This document shows positions 24,958 through 33,488 of a DNA stretch of 33,630 nucleotides, in pieces. The position numbers and the translations under genes are program-made. A model generated the notes under the pieces. It ran no database searches and was not told where the DNA came from. It saw only the letters and a program-made list of their open reading frames with translations. Each line of letters starts with the position of its first letter. Within the stretch, counting starts at the first letter, position 1. Origin of the DNA: an uncultured Eubacteriales bacterium (lineage in GTDB: Bacteria; Bacillota; Clostridia; Oscillospirales; Acutalibacteraceae); assembly GCA_900315285.1 (NCBI GenBank), contig OMYO01000020.1, forward strand, positions 1 through 33,630, read 5' to 3'.

Positions 24958-25018
24958 AGTCGTCCATTCCTTTCCAGGCCAATTCTGTATTTATATATTG
25001 GCGATTTACTATTTTTCC

Positions 25019-26317
25019 TCAATGGGTCGTCCTTCTCCGAATATACGCCGAGCGGTATTTGGAGTAGATGATGAGCTGGCTCTCATAGAGACCGTAGTAG
25101 TCCGAGAGCATGTAGCTGATGGCGACGACGATGGCAAACATCCAGAGGCCTTTGCCCCCGAAGAGTTCCATGCCCATGATAAACGAGGCCAGCGGCGAGT
25201 TGGTGACACCGCAGAACACGGCGACCATGGCCAGGGCCGCACAGATTTCCGGCGGAATTCCCAGAAAGCTGGAGCAGAGACAGCCGAATGTGGCACCGAT
25301 GAAGAGGGACGGGACGATTTCGCCGCCCTTGTATCCGCCGGCCAGAGAGATTGCCGTGAACAGGAGTTTTAACAGAAAAGCATACCATACCGTGTGGCCT
25401 GCGACAGCGGCCAGGATGGCACCGGTGCCGAGGCCGTTGTACTCTTGGGTGCCAACGGCAAGGGTCAGCAGCGAGAGGATGGTACCAGAGGCGAAAATAC
25501 GAATGAACTCGTTTTTAAAGATGCGGTGGAAAAAGTTCTCGGTGCCGATAAGGGTCAGGCAGACCACGATGCTGAGCAGAGCGCAGAGGATGCCGAGAAC
25601 CGCACAGCGGCCGGCGTTGGCAGCGGTGAAGTCCGGGATGACACCAAGGGAGTAGGCCGCATACTGGACACCCAGCAGGCGGGCAATATAGAAGGAGGTC
25701 AGGGCTCCAATGACACAGGGAACCAGAGCGGCATAGTACATGACGCCTACACTAATGACCTCCATGGAGAAGATGGCCGCCGTGAGGGGCGCGCCGAAGA
25801 TGCCGGCGAAAGCAGCGCTCATGCCGGTCATGATCATGATCTTCTTGTCGTTCTCGTTGAAGCGGAACAGCTTGGCAAAGGTGGCACCCATGCTGGCGCC
25901 CATCTGCAGAGCTGCGCCCTCACGGCCGACGGAGGCACCGAACAGGTGCGAGATAGCCGTCGTCACGAAGATGAGGGGCGTCGTCCGTGCGGGGATATCC
26001 TCGTCGGAGTTCACCGCCGCCAGCGCCATGTTCGTGCCCTTTTCCGAGGGAGTCAGCTCCCCGGCCTTCTTGGTCTTGCGGTCAAAGAGCTTGTAGATGA
26101 GCACAATGAGAAGACCGCCGAGGGGCAGGAACCAGATGATGCTGGAGTGCTCCACACGGACACCGGTCACGTAGTCCAAAACATAGTAGAAGCCCGTGGC
26201 CACCAGCCCCATCACCGCGCCAAGGAACAGGGAAAGGCCCAGCCAGCGGAGGAAGACGAGGAAGTGTTCGCCGATTTTCCGGCCCTCTCTTCCCGCTGTT
26301 TTCCAAAGGGAGTTCAT
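25019..26317 (-). CDS. CLC-family anion channel/antiporter, resembling the fluoride (CLC-F) clade
   Basis: 432 residues from the ATG after AAGGAG (7 bases). About ten to twelve hydrophobic helices are seen. GASVGREGAALQMGA at about 127-141 carries the gating Glu133, and GGYKGGEIVPSLFIGATFG replaces the GxFxP motif of chloride CLCs. KGGE(V/I)xPLFFIGA and NSPLA(S/C)xIMGxELFGG blocks are, as I recall, characteristic of bacterial CLC-F fluoride/proton antiporters. Fluoride export is therefore a plausible but inferred role; a general voltage-gated chloride channel annotation is the conservative one. There is no room for a fluoride riboswitch in its leader of about 20 bases. It heads the unit with the kinase-like and MATE genes. 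Confidence 0.87.
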   Translation of the reverse strand: MNSLWKTAGREGRKIGEHFLVFLRWLGLSLFLGAVMGLVATGFYYVLDYVTGVRVEHSSIIWFLPLGGLLIVLIYKLFDRKTKKAGELTPSEKGTNMALAAVNSDEDIPARTTPLIFVTTAISHLFGASVGREGAALQMGASMGATFAKLFRFNENDKKIMIMTGMSAAFAGIFGAPLTAAIFSMEVISVGVMYYAALVPCVIGALTSFYIARLLGVQYAAYSLGVIPDFTAANAGRCAVLGILCALLSIVVCLTLIGTENFFHRIFKNEFIRIFASGTILSLLTLAVGTQEYNGLGTGAILAAVAGHTVWYAFLLKLLFTAISLAGGYKGGEIVPSLFIGATFGCLCSSFLGIPPEICAALAMVAVFCGVTNSPLASFIMGMELFGGKGLWMFAIVVAISYMLSDYYGLYESQLIIYSKYRSAYIRRRTTH

Positions 26318-26343
26318 GGTATCTCTCCTTCCTGATTTGTCTC

Positions 26344-26373
26344 TATTATAGTGGGGATTTGGCGGTGGTGTCA
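26344..26373 (-). promoter_or_regulatory. Promoter of the CLC/kinase-like/MATE unit
   Basis: A consensus TTGACA (26368-26373) and TATAAT (26344-26349) on the minus strand, spaced by 18 bases. Transcription should start near 26337, about 20 bases before the ATG. The promoter sits directly after the metH terminator. Confidence 0.85.
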
Positions 26374-26381
26374 ACGAAACA

Positions 26382-26409
26382 AGGGCTGCATCGCCCAAGG
26401 GATGCAGCC
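26382..26409 (-). terminator. Terminator of the metF-metH operon
   Basis: GGGCTGCATC (26382-26391) and GATGCAGCCC (26400-26409) form a perfect 10-bp stem. On the minus strand TTGTTTCGTT follows. It is 9 bases after the metH stop. Confidence 0.82.
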
Positions 26410-26418
26410 CAAAATTTC

Positions 26419-28869
26419 TTATTGTCCGAATATGGTTTTGCAGGCGTCCACGGTGGCCTTCGCGTCGACGCAGTAGTACTCTGCACCGATCTTATCCGCG
26501 TAGTCCTGGGTGACGACGGCGCCGCCCACCATGACCGTGACATTGCTGCTGCCGTCCGGATTCTGGAGCTTCGGCTCGTCCCGCAGCAGGTGGATGGTCT
26601 TCTCCATGCTGCCGAGGGTCGTCGTCATGAGAGCCGAGAGGCCGACGGCATGGACGTTCTGTTCGACGGCGGTGTCCACGATGAGTTTCGGGTCGACATC
26701 GCGGCCGAGGTCGATGACGCTGTAGCCGTAGTTGTCCAGCAGGACCTTGACGATGTTCTTGCCGATGTCATGGATGTCCCCCTGAACCGTGGCCAGAATG
26801 ACCTTCCCTTTGCTGACGCTAGGCGCACCGTTTTTGGCGATGTACTCCTTCAGCACACCGAAGCACTCCTGCGCCGCGTTGGCGCTCTGGATGAGCTGCG
26901 GCAGAAAGATCTTATGCACCTCGAAGTCCGCGCCCACCTGATCCAGTGCGGGGATGAGTTTTCCGTTGATGATTTCCATGGGGTCGGTGGTCTTCAGCTG
27001 TTCCCGGACCGCTGCCGCGCCCTCATTCTTGAGTCCCTTGACGACGGCAGTAAAGACGGGGTCATTTTTTCCCGGCGATGCACTCCCCTGCTGCGTCTCT
27101 GCAGCCTTGGGAGCAGGCGCTCCGCCGCCCCCGCCTCCTGGCACGGTCTTGGGAGGCACATAGTCCTTGTACTCGTCAATATAGTCCAGGGAGTTCTCAT
27201 CAATGCCAGAGAGGACCCGGTAGGCACGGACAGCGCCTGCCATGCTCTCCACGTTGGGGTTGATGATGGGAAGCTTCAAGCCATTCTCCATGGCCATGGT
27301 GAGGAACGTGCGGTTGATGAGTTCCCGGTTCGGCAGACCAAATGAAATATTGGACACACCGAGCGCCGTCCGGCACCCGAGTTCCTCGGTGACCCGGCGG
27401 ACGGCCTCCAGGGTCTCACGGCACGCGCCCTGTTCTGCGGAGACCGTCAGAGTCAGACAGTCAATGTAGACGTCCTCTCTCGGAATGCCGATGGCCTCTG
27501 CCCGCTCCACAATGCGGCGGGCAATTTCCATGCGCTTTTCAGCGGTCTTCGGAATGCCGTCCTCATCCAGAGTGAGACCGATAACGGCCGCTCCGTATTT
27601 CTTTACAAGCGGCAGCACCGTGGAGAGGCTCTTCTCCTCGCCGTTGACCGAGTTTACAATAGGTCTTCCGTTGTAGACGCGAAGGGCTGCCTCGAGCACT
27701 TCCGGTTTCGTGGAGTCGATCTGCAGCGGCGCGTCACAGATACCCTGGATGGCCTTGAGCACCCGGACCATCATGGCCCGCTCGTCAAGTCCCGGAAGGC
27801 CGACGTTTACGTCCAGAATTTCCGCACCGGCTTCGGTCTGGCTTATGGCCTGGTTCAAAATGTAGTCGATTTCTCCGTCCCGCAGCGCCTGCTGGAAACG
27901 TTTCTTTCCGGTGGGGTTGATGCGCTCGCCGACAATACGCGGGCCGTCTATTTCCACAACGGTGCTGGCACTGCACACTGCGGTCTTTGTGACCTTCGGG
28001 AGCGGCGTATATTTCTTGTCCTGCAGCATTTCCCGGACCTTGGCGATGTACTCCGGCGTCGTGCCGCAGCAGCCGCCGATGATTTTCACCCCATAGGGCA
28101 GGAGATTCTCCACATAGCCCGCAAAGTCCTCAGGGCCAATGTCGTACTCGCTGGTATTCGGGTCCGGTAGTCCGGCGTTGGGCTTTACAATGACCGGAAG
28201 GTCCGTGTACTCACTGAGCTCCTTCACGACGGGGCCGAGCTGGTCCGGGCCGAGGGAGCAGTTCACGCCCAGTGCGTCGACGCCGAGAGCCGAGAGCGTC
28301 AGGGCGGCAGCGGCGGCGGAGACACCGGAGAACGTGCGTCCCGAGGCCTCAAACGTCATGGTGGCCAGGACCGGCAGGGTGCTGTTCTCCTTCGCGGCCA
28401 GGACGGCGGCCCGCATTTCGTAGAGGTCGGTCATGGTCTCAATGACGATGGCGTCGGCGCCGTCCGCGGCGAGGACCATCTCCTTGAAGTAGTCGTAGGC
28501 GTCCTCGAAGGAGAGCGCACCCGCCGGCTCCACGAGTTGTCCAATGGGTCCAATGTCCAGGGCCACCAGGACGTCGCGTCCAGCGACACCCTTCTTGGCG
28601 GCAGCAATGGCGGCCGGCACAATGTCCTGTACAGTGTAGCCGGTGCCCTGGAGCTTATATGCGTTGGCGCCAAACGTGTTGGCGTATACGATTTGAGAAC
28701 CCGCGTCCGCATAGGCCGCGGCAAAGGAGCCGATGAGGTCTGGCTCCGTGATATTCAGGGTCTCCGGCACATGGTCGTACTTTGCGCCGCTCTTCTGGAT
28801 GAGCGTCCCCATGGCCCCGTCCAGAAGGACAAACTCGTTCTCCTGAAGAAGGGTATTAAGATCCGCCAC
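26419..28869 (-). CDS. metH: Cobalamin-dependent methionine synthase without activation domain
   Basis: 816 residues from a GTG start that follows AAGGTGGGG and overlaps the upstream gene by 14 bases. It transfers the methyl group of 5-methyl-THF to homocysteine through methylcobalamin. Domains in order: homocysteine methyltransferase (about 1-290, zinc cysteines in VNCS and GGCCGTTP); pterin-binding barrel (about 315-590, GERINPTGKKRF); a Gly/Ala/Pro-rich linker near 600-625; B12-binding cap (about 630-680); and cobalamin domain with DIHDIGKNIV near 698-707 (axial His about 700). It ends after the B12 domain, lacking the C-terminal SAM-binding reactivation domain. That domain is supplied by the neighbouring gene 28856-29503. 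Confidence 0.95.
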   Translation of the reverse strand: MADLNTLLQENEFVLLDGAMGTLIQKSGAKYDHVPETLNITEPDLIGSFAAAYADAGSQIVYANTFGANAYKLQGTGYTVQDIVPAAIAAAKKGVAGRDVLVALDIGPIGQLVEPAGALSFEDAYDYFKEMVLAADGADAIVIETMTDLYEMRAAVLAAKENSTLPVLATMTFEASGRTFSGVSAAAAALTLSALGVDALGVNCSLGPDQLGPVVKELSEYTDLPVIVKPNAGLPDPNTSEYDIGPEDFAGYVENLLPYGVKIIGGCCGTTPEYIAKVREMLQDKKYTPLPKVTKTAVCSASTVVEIDGPRIVGERINPTGKKRFQQALRDGEIDYILNQAISQTEAGAEILDVNVGLPGLDERAMMVRVLKAIQGICDAPLQIDSTKPEVLEAALRVYNGRPIVNSVNGEEKSLSTVLPLVKKYGAAVIGLTLDEDGIPKTAEKRMEIARRIVERAEAIGIPREDVYIDCLTLTVSAEQGACRETLEAVRRVTEELGCRTALGVSNISFGLPNRELINRTFLTMAMENGLKLPIINPNVESMAGAVRAYRVLSGIDENSLDYIDEYKDYVPPKTVPGGGGGGAPAPKAAETQQGSASPGKNDPVFTAVVKGLKNEGAAAVREQLKTTDPMEIINGKLIPALDQVGADFEVHKIFLPQLIQSANAAQECFGVLKEYIAKNGAPSVSKGKVILATVQGDIHDIGKNIVKVLLDNYGYSVIDLGRDVDPKLIVDTAVEQNVHAVGLSALMTTTLGSMEKTIHLLRDEPKLQNPDGSSNVTVMVGGAVVTQDYADKIGAEYYCVDAKATVDACKTIFGQ

Positions 28870-29503
28870 AGTGGGTCCCCACCTTTCTGAATGGGCAGTG
28901 TTCCCTGGCGTTGCAGGTCTCACAGCCTCTGTGTTTTTTGGCGATTGGCTCCCGGGACATTCCGGCCACCGCCGTCACCGACTTCGTGGGTGTCAGCAGC
29001 AGGGACGCACTCGTCGTGAGCCCGATTCGTTTTGGTGCATTGAGTTCCGTCAGGAACCAGTTCTGGAGTTCCAGCGGGAAGTCCCCGTAGCCCGGGGAAA
29101 AGCGGAATGTGAAATACCGCTCCGGGTAAAGCTCCTGCACAATGTGATCTACTTGATTACAGGCCTGTTCCACAGCAACCGATGCCAGGACATCCAGGAC
29201 GACGGCCTTCGCCATGTCGGTGACCTGGGCACGCCGCAGCATGCGGTCCACTCCGTTCCCTAGGGTACAGCACATGAGCAGTGCCTTGTCGCACCCCTTG
29301 AGGTGTTCCCGGATGTCATTTCCCTCTTCCAGCTGCGGACAGGGCAGGTCGATGACCCGGGTCAGGTATTTGGGCTCTGCGTTTGCCAGTACCTCTTTTT
29401 CGCACTCGTCGAGGAGGGCCTCCATGGAGGCGTTCATTTCCACCGAGGCGTCGCCGAGGTAGCGGACGGCCTCTGCCCGGTTCAGGGCATGCAGCTCTAT
29501 CAT
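28856..29503 (-). CDS. Separate methionine synthase activation-domain protein
   Basis: 215 residues. The C-terminal half carries RYFTFRFSPGYGDFPLELQNWF and GLTTSASLLLTPTKSVTAVAGM, the blocks of the MetH activation domain that binds S-adenosylmethionine for reductive remethylation of inactive cob(II)alamin. The N-terminal half (RYLGDASVEMNASMEALLDEC) is typical of stand-alone versions in Clostridia. A C-terminal cysteine group, CETCNAREHCPF, could bind metal. GGGGG lies 7 bases before the ATG. It sits between metF (34-base gap) and metH (14-base overlap), strongly implying partnership with the truncated MetH. Confidence 0.9.
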   Translation of the reverse strand: MIELHALNRAEAVRYLGDASVEMNASMEALLDECEKEVLANAEPKYLTRVIDLPCPQLEEGNDIREHLKGCDKALLMCCTLGNGVDRMLRRAQVTDMAKAVVLDVLASVAVEQACNQVDHIVQELYPERYFTFRFSPGYGDFPLELQNWFLTELNAPKRIGLTTSASLLLTPTKSVTAVAGMSREPIAKKHRGCETCNAREHCPFRKVGTHCGGS

Positions 29504-29537
29504 GGAAATTCCCCCTCTTGCTTTCTGTTCTTCTATC

Positions 29538-30416
29538 TTACAGCAGAGGAACTATTGCGTCACTTATTTTCCGCGCAACATACGGATTATTCATGGTATA
29601 GAGATGGATGCCGTCCACGCCGGAGGCAATGAGGTCAATGATCTGCTCTATGGCATAGGCAATGCCCGCCTCCCGGAGAGAGTCCGGCTTGTCCGCATAT
29701 TTTGTCATGATCCGGGTGAACTTCGCCGGCAGCGATGCACCGCACATGGTGACCATCCGCTCAATGGACTTTACATTGGTGACCGGCATAATACCGGCCT
29801 CAATGGGCACGCTGATTCCGGCAAGCTCTGTGCTCTCCCGGAAGCGGTAGAATGCCTCGTTGTCAAAGAAGAGCTGGGAGATCAGATGCGTAGCACCGGC
29901 GTCCACCTTTTTCTTCAGGTTGCGGATATCCTCAACCGGGGAAGCGGCCTCCATGTGGGTCTCGGGGTAACAGGCGCCTGCCACATCAAAATCGGAGTTC
30001 GCCACCAGATAGGCCGTCAGGTCACTGGCGTGGAGGAAGTCGGTCTTCGGCTCCACGTCCGGCGAGCGGTCGCCGCGCAGGGCGAGGATATTCTCAATGT
30101 TGTTGTCCTTCAGGATGCGGATAGTCTCATCCACATCCTCCCGGCTGTTCCGGACACAGGTGAGATGGGCTGCCGACTCAATGCCGTAGGTGTTCTGGAT
30201 GCGGCTGGCGACCTTGATGGTCTGGTTGTCCGCCCCGCTCCCGCCGGCACCGTAGGTGACGCTGATGAAATCCGGCTTGCAGGCGCAGATTTCCTCCATC
30301 TTTCCGTAGATGGACTCAATGGGGGTGTCCCGCTTCGGCGGGAACATCTCAAAGGAGTAGACGGTGCGCCCTGCATAGGCAGTGGATTTCGGGTCAAACA
30401 GCTCTCTGATTTTCAA
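29538..30416 (-). CDS. metF: Methylenetetrahydrofolate reductase
   Basis: 292 residues, a full-length MTHFR barrel. It reduces 5,10-methylene-THF to 5-methyl-THF, the methyl donor for the methionine synthase encoded downstream. YSFEMFPPKRD near 20-30 (with the conserved Glu), FISVTYGAGGS near 51-61, AHLTCV near 84, and ILALRGDRSPD near 111-121 are family blocks; they hold flavin and folate contacts. The start appears to be TTG, 7 bases after GAGG; no ATG fits. First gene of the metF, activation, metH operon; a TATAAT box lies about 33 bases upstream. Confidence 0.95.
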   Translation of the reverse strand: MKIRELFDPKSTAYAGRTVYSFEMFPPKRDTPIESIYGKMEEICACKPDFISVTYGAGGSGADNQTIKVASRIQNTYGIESAAHLTCVRNSREDVDETIRILKDNNIENILALRGDRSPDVEPKTDFLHASDLTAYLVANSDFDVAGACYPETHMEAASPVEDIRNLKKKVDAGATHLISQLFFDNEAFYRFRESTELAGISVPIEAGIMPVTNVKSIERMVTMCGASLPAKFTRIMTKYADKPDSLREAGIAYAIEQIIDLIASGVDGIHLYTMNNPYVARKISDAIVPLL

Positions 30417-30448
30417 AAGGATCCTCTCCCCTCCGCGATTTGCCTACC

Positions 30449-30454
30449 ATTATA
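30449..30454 (-). promoter_or_regulatory. Probable -10 box of the metF operon
   Basis: A perfect TATAAT on the minus strand, about 33 bases before the TTG start. No convincing -35 box is seen at 17 bases, and the short leader leaves no room for a SAM or cobalamin riboswitch. Confidence 0.5.
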
Positions 30455-30532
30455 CTATGAAACTTTGATATTCCGTGATACTGTTTACTTAGAGTTTGCT
30501 ATAGTTTTTTTCTATGTCAAGATAGGAAAATG

Positions 30533-30554
30533 CGGGGCGGAACGCTCCGCCCCG
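30533..30554 (-). terminator. Terminator of the ispE/surface-protein operon
   Basis: CGGGGCGGA and TCCGCCCCG form a perfect 9-bp stem around GCGT. On the minus strand CATTTTCC follows. It begins 4 bases after the stop codon of the surface protein. Confidence 0.8.
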
Positions 30555-30558
30555 ACAC

Positions 30559-31293
30559 TCATTTCTTTTTCGGGAAAAATTTTATTTTCACAAGGAGCCC
30601 TGTCCCCACGGAGGCGGCAGCCACAAGGACATAGGAGAGGGCACGGAGCGCGGGCGTTCCCTGCTGCCCCTCATCAAAGCGCTGCTTCTCCTCGGAACCG
30701 GGGATGGTGACCATGACCTCGCCGTCTTCGTTGGTGACGGGCTCTGGAAATTCATTCCGGCCGGTCTCTGTCTGGTTCTGCTCTTCCGCGTTTTTTCCGG
30801 TCTGTTTCTGCAGTTCGCCGACCCAGCGCCCTGCGGCTTTGGTACCGGAACTGTGGCGGTTACCGGAGGACGTTCGGGAATAATTTCGAATGGCCTGCGG
30901 GTTCGGCGTTGTGACGGAAGGCTTGGTGGCCGGTTCCGTGGTGCGCTCCGGCGGCGTTCCCGTATAGACGACCCGTGTCTGGCCCGTCATGGCGCCGGGC
31001 GATATCTTTACCGAGCCCGGTGCGCCCCGGATGATGACATTACGCAGGTTGATAAACCCCACAAACGTCCCGGAGCCAATGGACTTCACCGATGCCGGAA
31101 CATATACATTTTTTACATTCACGAGATTTTCCGGAGTCTTCGGAATGCTCCCGCTGGAAAGTGAGGTGACACCGTCCGGAATGGTGACGGTGCCGCTGCT
31201 GTTGGGGCTATAGGCAAGCGCGGGCAGCGCCAGCAAAAGAACCAGCAGCAAAGGGATAACGGCGGCTGTGAGCCGCCGGAGAATTTGCTTCAT
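30559..31293 (-). CDS. Surface-anchored protein with leucine-rich-repeat-like domain
   Basis: 244 residues. A signal peptide (RRLTAAVIPLLLVLLLALPALA, cleavage near residue 27) is followed by a short BspA/LRR_5-like segment, TVTIPDGVTSLSSGSIPKTP...LVNVKNVYVPASVKSIGSGTFVGFINLRNVIIRG. A Thr/Pro/Asn-rich hydrophilic linker (about 105-205) comes next, then a hydrophobic helix LSYVLVAAASVGTGLLVKI with basic tail KFFPKKK. The topology is thus extracellular domain plus single C-terminal anchor. A binding rather than catalytic role is likely; nothing more can be inferred. AAGGAG precedes the ATG, 12 bases after the ispE stop, so it shares the ispE transcript. Confidence 0.8.
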   Translation of the reverse strand: MKQILRRLTAAVIPLLLVLLLALPALAYSPNSSGTVTIPDGVTSLSSGSIPKTPENLVNVKNVYVPASVKSIGSGTFVGFINLRNVIIRGAPGSVKISPGAMTGQTRVVYTGTPPERTTEPATKPSVTTPNPQAIRNYSRTSSGNRHSSGTKAAGRWVGELQKQTGKNAEEQNQTETGRNEFPEPVTNEDGEVMVTIPGSEEKQRFDEGQQGTPALRALSYVLVAAASVGTGLLVKIKFFPKKK

Positions 31294-31305
31294 GGAGATT
31301 ACTCC

Positions 31306-32175
31306 TTAAACGATTTCCACGCCCCGCCGTGCCGGCTCGCACAGGAAGACCTGGCCGAACTTGTCCCCGAGCATACGGACACAGTTCTCCGCCTCCTCCT
31401 TCGTGGAGAAGATGCCGAAAATGGTGGGGCCGCTGCCGCTCATGCAGCTGGCCTCGGCGCCGGTCCCGCGCATGTATGCCTTAATGTCCACACGGTCCGG
31501 TACCTCAATGACCTGTTCAAAGACATTGCCCACCAGGGAGAAGACCTTCTCCCGGTCTCCAGTGACCAGAGCGCAGAGCATGCCGGAGGTGTCGAGATGG
31601 CGGATATTACGAAAATGCCGGTCCGCTGCGCCGTAAGCCTCCTTTGTGGAGACATCCATGTCGGGCTTGACCAGAACAAACCAGCAGCCGGTGACATCCG
31701 GGAGCGGGGCAAGAACGCCGCCAATGTCCATGGCGAGCATGGTTCCGCCCATAATGCAGAACGGAATGTCGGCTCCGACCTTCTCGCCGATCCAACAGAG
31801 CTCCCGGTCCGAGAGCCCGGCGTGGAGCAGGTTATTCAGTCCTACCAGTACAGCTGCGGCATCTGCGCTGCCGCCGGCAAGTCCGGCCGCGGACGGAATG
31901 CGCTTTTCTATGCCAATGGAGAGGCCGGGATTTTCCAGTTTCGTCTTCTGGAAAAACGCCTCCGCCGCCTTCCAGGCGACATTGCCGGAGTCCGACGGAA
32001 TGCCGGGCTTGTCACAGGTGAGCTCCAGCGTGTCCGGTTTTCCGGTGATATCCAATGTTACCGTATCATAGATGCCCACAGACTGCATAATCATAAACAG
32101 CGTGTGATACCCTTCCGGGGTCTTTCCCAGAATATCCAGCATAAGATTTACTTTTGCGAAGGCTTTCAGAATCAT
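31306..32175 (-). CDS. ispE: 4-Diphosphocytidyl-2-C-methyl-D-erythritol kinase
   Basis: 289 residues, starting at the ATG 7 bases after GGAGG (an upstream in-frame extension lacks support). A GHMP-superfamily kinase phosphorylating CDP-ME in the non-mevalonate isoprenoid pathway. The N-terminal AFAKVNLMLDILGKTPEGYHTL contains the conserved Lys and Asn. The ATP-binding motif PSAAGLAGGSADAAA is near 95-109, DIPFC near 135, and SGSGPTIFGIF near 248 is the C-terminal GHMP motif. The presence of ispE shows the organism uses the MEP route. The gene is divergent from the sigma factor and is followed by the surface protein gene. Confidence 0.95.
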   Translation of the reverse strand: MILKAFAKVNLMLDILGKTPEGYHTLFMIMQSVGIYDTVTLDITGKPDTLELTCDKPGIPSDSGNVAWKAAEAFFQKTKLENPGLSIGIEKRIPSAAGLAGGSADAAAVLVGLNNLLHAGLSDRELCWIGEKVGADIPFCIMGGTMLAMDIGGVLAPLPDVTGCWFVLVKPDMDVSTKEAYGAADRHFRNIRHLDTSGMLCALVTGDREKVFSLVGNVFEQVIEVPDRVDIKAYMRGTGAEASCMSGSGPTIFGIFSTKEEAENCVRMLGDKFGQVFLCEPARRGVEIV

Positions 32176-32246
32176 ACAATTTCCTCCCATGGGCATGATA
32201 TCTTGCGGCTTATTGTTAGATTTTACCATAATCGGTGTTTTTCTGC

Positions 32247-32252
32247 TATAAT
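32247..32252 (+). promoter_or_regulatory. -10 box of the membrane-tethered sigma factor gene
   Basis: A perfect TATAAT, 36 bases before the ATG. No -35 box of housekeeping type is seen 17 bases upstream. The roughly 110-base region also holds the divergent ispE promoter. Confidence 0.45.
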
Positions 32253-32288
32253 GGACAAAGTCAGTAAAGTTGACCAGTGAGGTTAGGT

Positions 32289-33443
32289 ATGAGCACAGAA
32301 ACCAGAACAGCAAATGTCAAGGAGAACCTGGAGGAGTATATTCAGGCGTCCATCGCCGGGGACCAGACCGCCTTCGAGGAGCTATACCACTACTCGTATC
32401 ATACGGTCTCCGCAGAGTGCTACAAGGTACTCCACAATTCCGTCGACATGGACGACGCGGTGCAGAACTCCTATATGAAGATCTATCAGAAGCTCGACAC
32501 CCTGAAGGATCCGAAGCACTTTTTGAACTGGTGCCGCACCATAGCCCACAATCAGTCCGTCTCCCTCATCCTCTCCCAGAAGAGCAAGGTTGCTGTCAAT
32601 GAGCTCCGTCCACCGCTTTCCGACGAGGAATATCTCGGCATGGACCAGCTGGACAGCGAGGATTACGACGCCATCCCCGAGGAGAAGGCCGAGCAGGAAA
32701 TGGTACAGGAATACTTAAATACCGCTCTGGACAGTCTCCCCGCCGACCGGCTCCTCTGCCTCGCCATGAAGCAGAGCGGCTACACCTATGAGCAGATTGC
32801 CGCTGAGACCGCCATGCCCGTCGGCACTGTCAAGAGTGCTGTCCACTACGCCAAGCAGCAGCTCGCCCGTGTCATAGACCGCTACGAGCGGAAATCCGGC
32901 ACCAAGCTCCACGCCTTCACCCTGGTCCCGGTAGCCGGCCACGTCGAGGCCCGACTCACCGACCCGGACTCCGGTTGGATCCGCGCGTCCTCCGCTAAAA
33001 TCGGCAGCAGTGAGACCAAGAACTGGGACAGCATCCAGAAGAAGCTCCCCGGCGGCTCCGCCGGCGCCGCAGCAGGCCTGTTTGGCACTACACTTCGAAA
33101 GGTCTTTGCCATCCTCCTGTCCGCCATCGTCGTGACCGTCGGCGTTGTGAGTGCCGTCATGCAGTCCAATAAGGGTCATGACCACGCTGGGCCGAAAATC
33201 ACTGCATCGAAAGCGGTGGACAACAACGGACAAGCAGAGCGGGGGAATAGTCCTACGGGAAGAAGGCAGGGTACATCGCCCAATGGGAATGCAAACCAGG
33301 GGGGAAACAACGCCACCCCGGGAACGCCGAACCCGCAGACGCCCCAGTCCAGCGCCGCACCGCAGCAGACCACGGCGCCGCAGACAACGCAGGGTATGAC
33401 ATACCAGACCGTCCGGCGACAGGACAGCCTTTATAACGGATAA
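32289..33443 (+). CDS. ECF-type sigma factor fused to a C-terminal membrane anchor and external tail
   Basis: 384 residues from ATG 32289, 6 bases after GAGG. Sigma region 2 spans about 27-90 (FEELYHYSYHTVSAECYKVL, DMDDAVQNSYMKIYQKL) and region 4 about 145-195 (LDSLPADRLLCLAMKQSGYTYEQIAAETAMPVGTVKSAVHYAKQQL, a helix-turn-helix). Between 200 and 268 is a hydrophilic segment. One hydrophobic helix, VFAILLSAIVVTVGVVSAVM (about 271-290), follows, then about 90 residues rich in Asn, Gly, Pro, Gln and Thr. Normal ECF factors are about 170-200 residues and soluble; this one appears tethered, as if sigma and an anti-sigma-like anchor were joined. No separate anti-sigma gene is seen nearby. Regulation by release from the membrane is inferred. 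Confidence 0.85.
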   Translation: MSTETRTANVKENLEEYIQASIAGDQTAFEELYHYSYHTVSAECYKVLHNSVDMDDAVQNSYMKIYQKLDTLKDPKHFLNWCRTIAHNQSVSLILSQKSKVAVNELRPPLSDEEYLGMDQLDSEDYDAIPEEKAEQEMVQEYLNTALDSLPADRLLCLAMKQSGYTYEQIAAETAMPVGTVKSAVHYAKQQLARVIDRYERKSGTKLHAFTLVPVAGHVEARLTDPDSGWIRASSAKIGSSETKNWDSIQKKLPGGSAGAAAGLFGTTLRKVFAILLSAIVVTVGVVSAVMQSNKGHDHAGPKITASKAVDNNGQAERGNSPTGRRQGTSPNGNANQGGNNATPGTPNPQTPQSSAAPQQTTAPQTTQGMTYQTVRRQDSLYNG

Positions 33444-33447
33444 AAAG

Positions 33448-33480
33448 AGACCGTCGGCAATACCGGCGGTCTTAATTTTT
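33448..33480 (+). terminator. Terminator of the sigma factor gene
   Basis: AGACCGTCGG (33448-33457) pairs with CCGGCGGTCT (33463-33472), with one T-G pair, around CAATA, followed by TAATTTTT. It starts 5 bases after the stop codon. Confidence 0.9.
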
Positions 33481-33488
33481 GTGGGCGA

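Noticed and set aside
26318..26343. Fluoride riboswitch before the CLC gene
   Set aside because: The consensus promoter leaves only about 20 bases of leader, too short for the aptamer, and the motif is not present upstream.
30417..30532. SAM or cobalamin riboswitch before metF
   Set aside because: The leader after the TATAAT box is about 25-30 bases and contains no recognisable conserved core.
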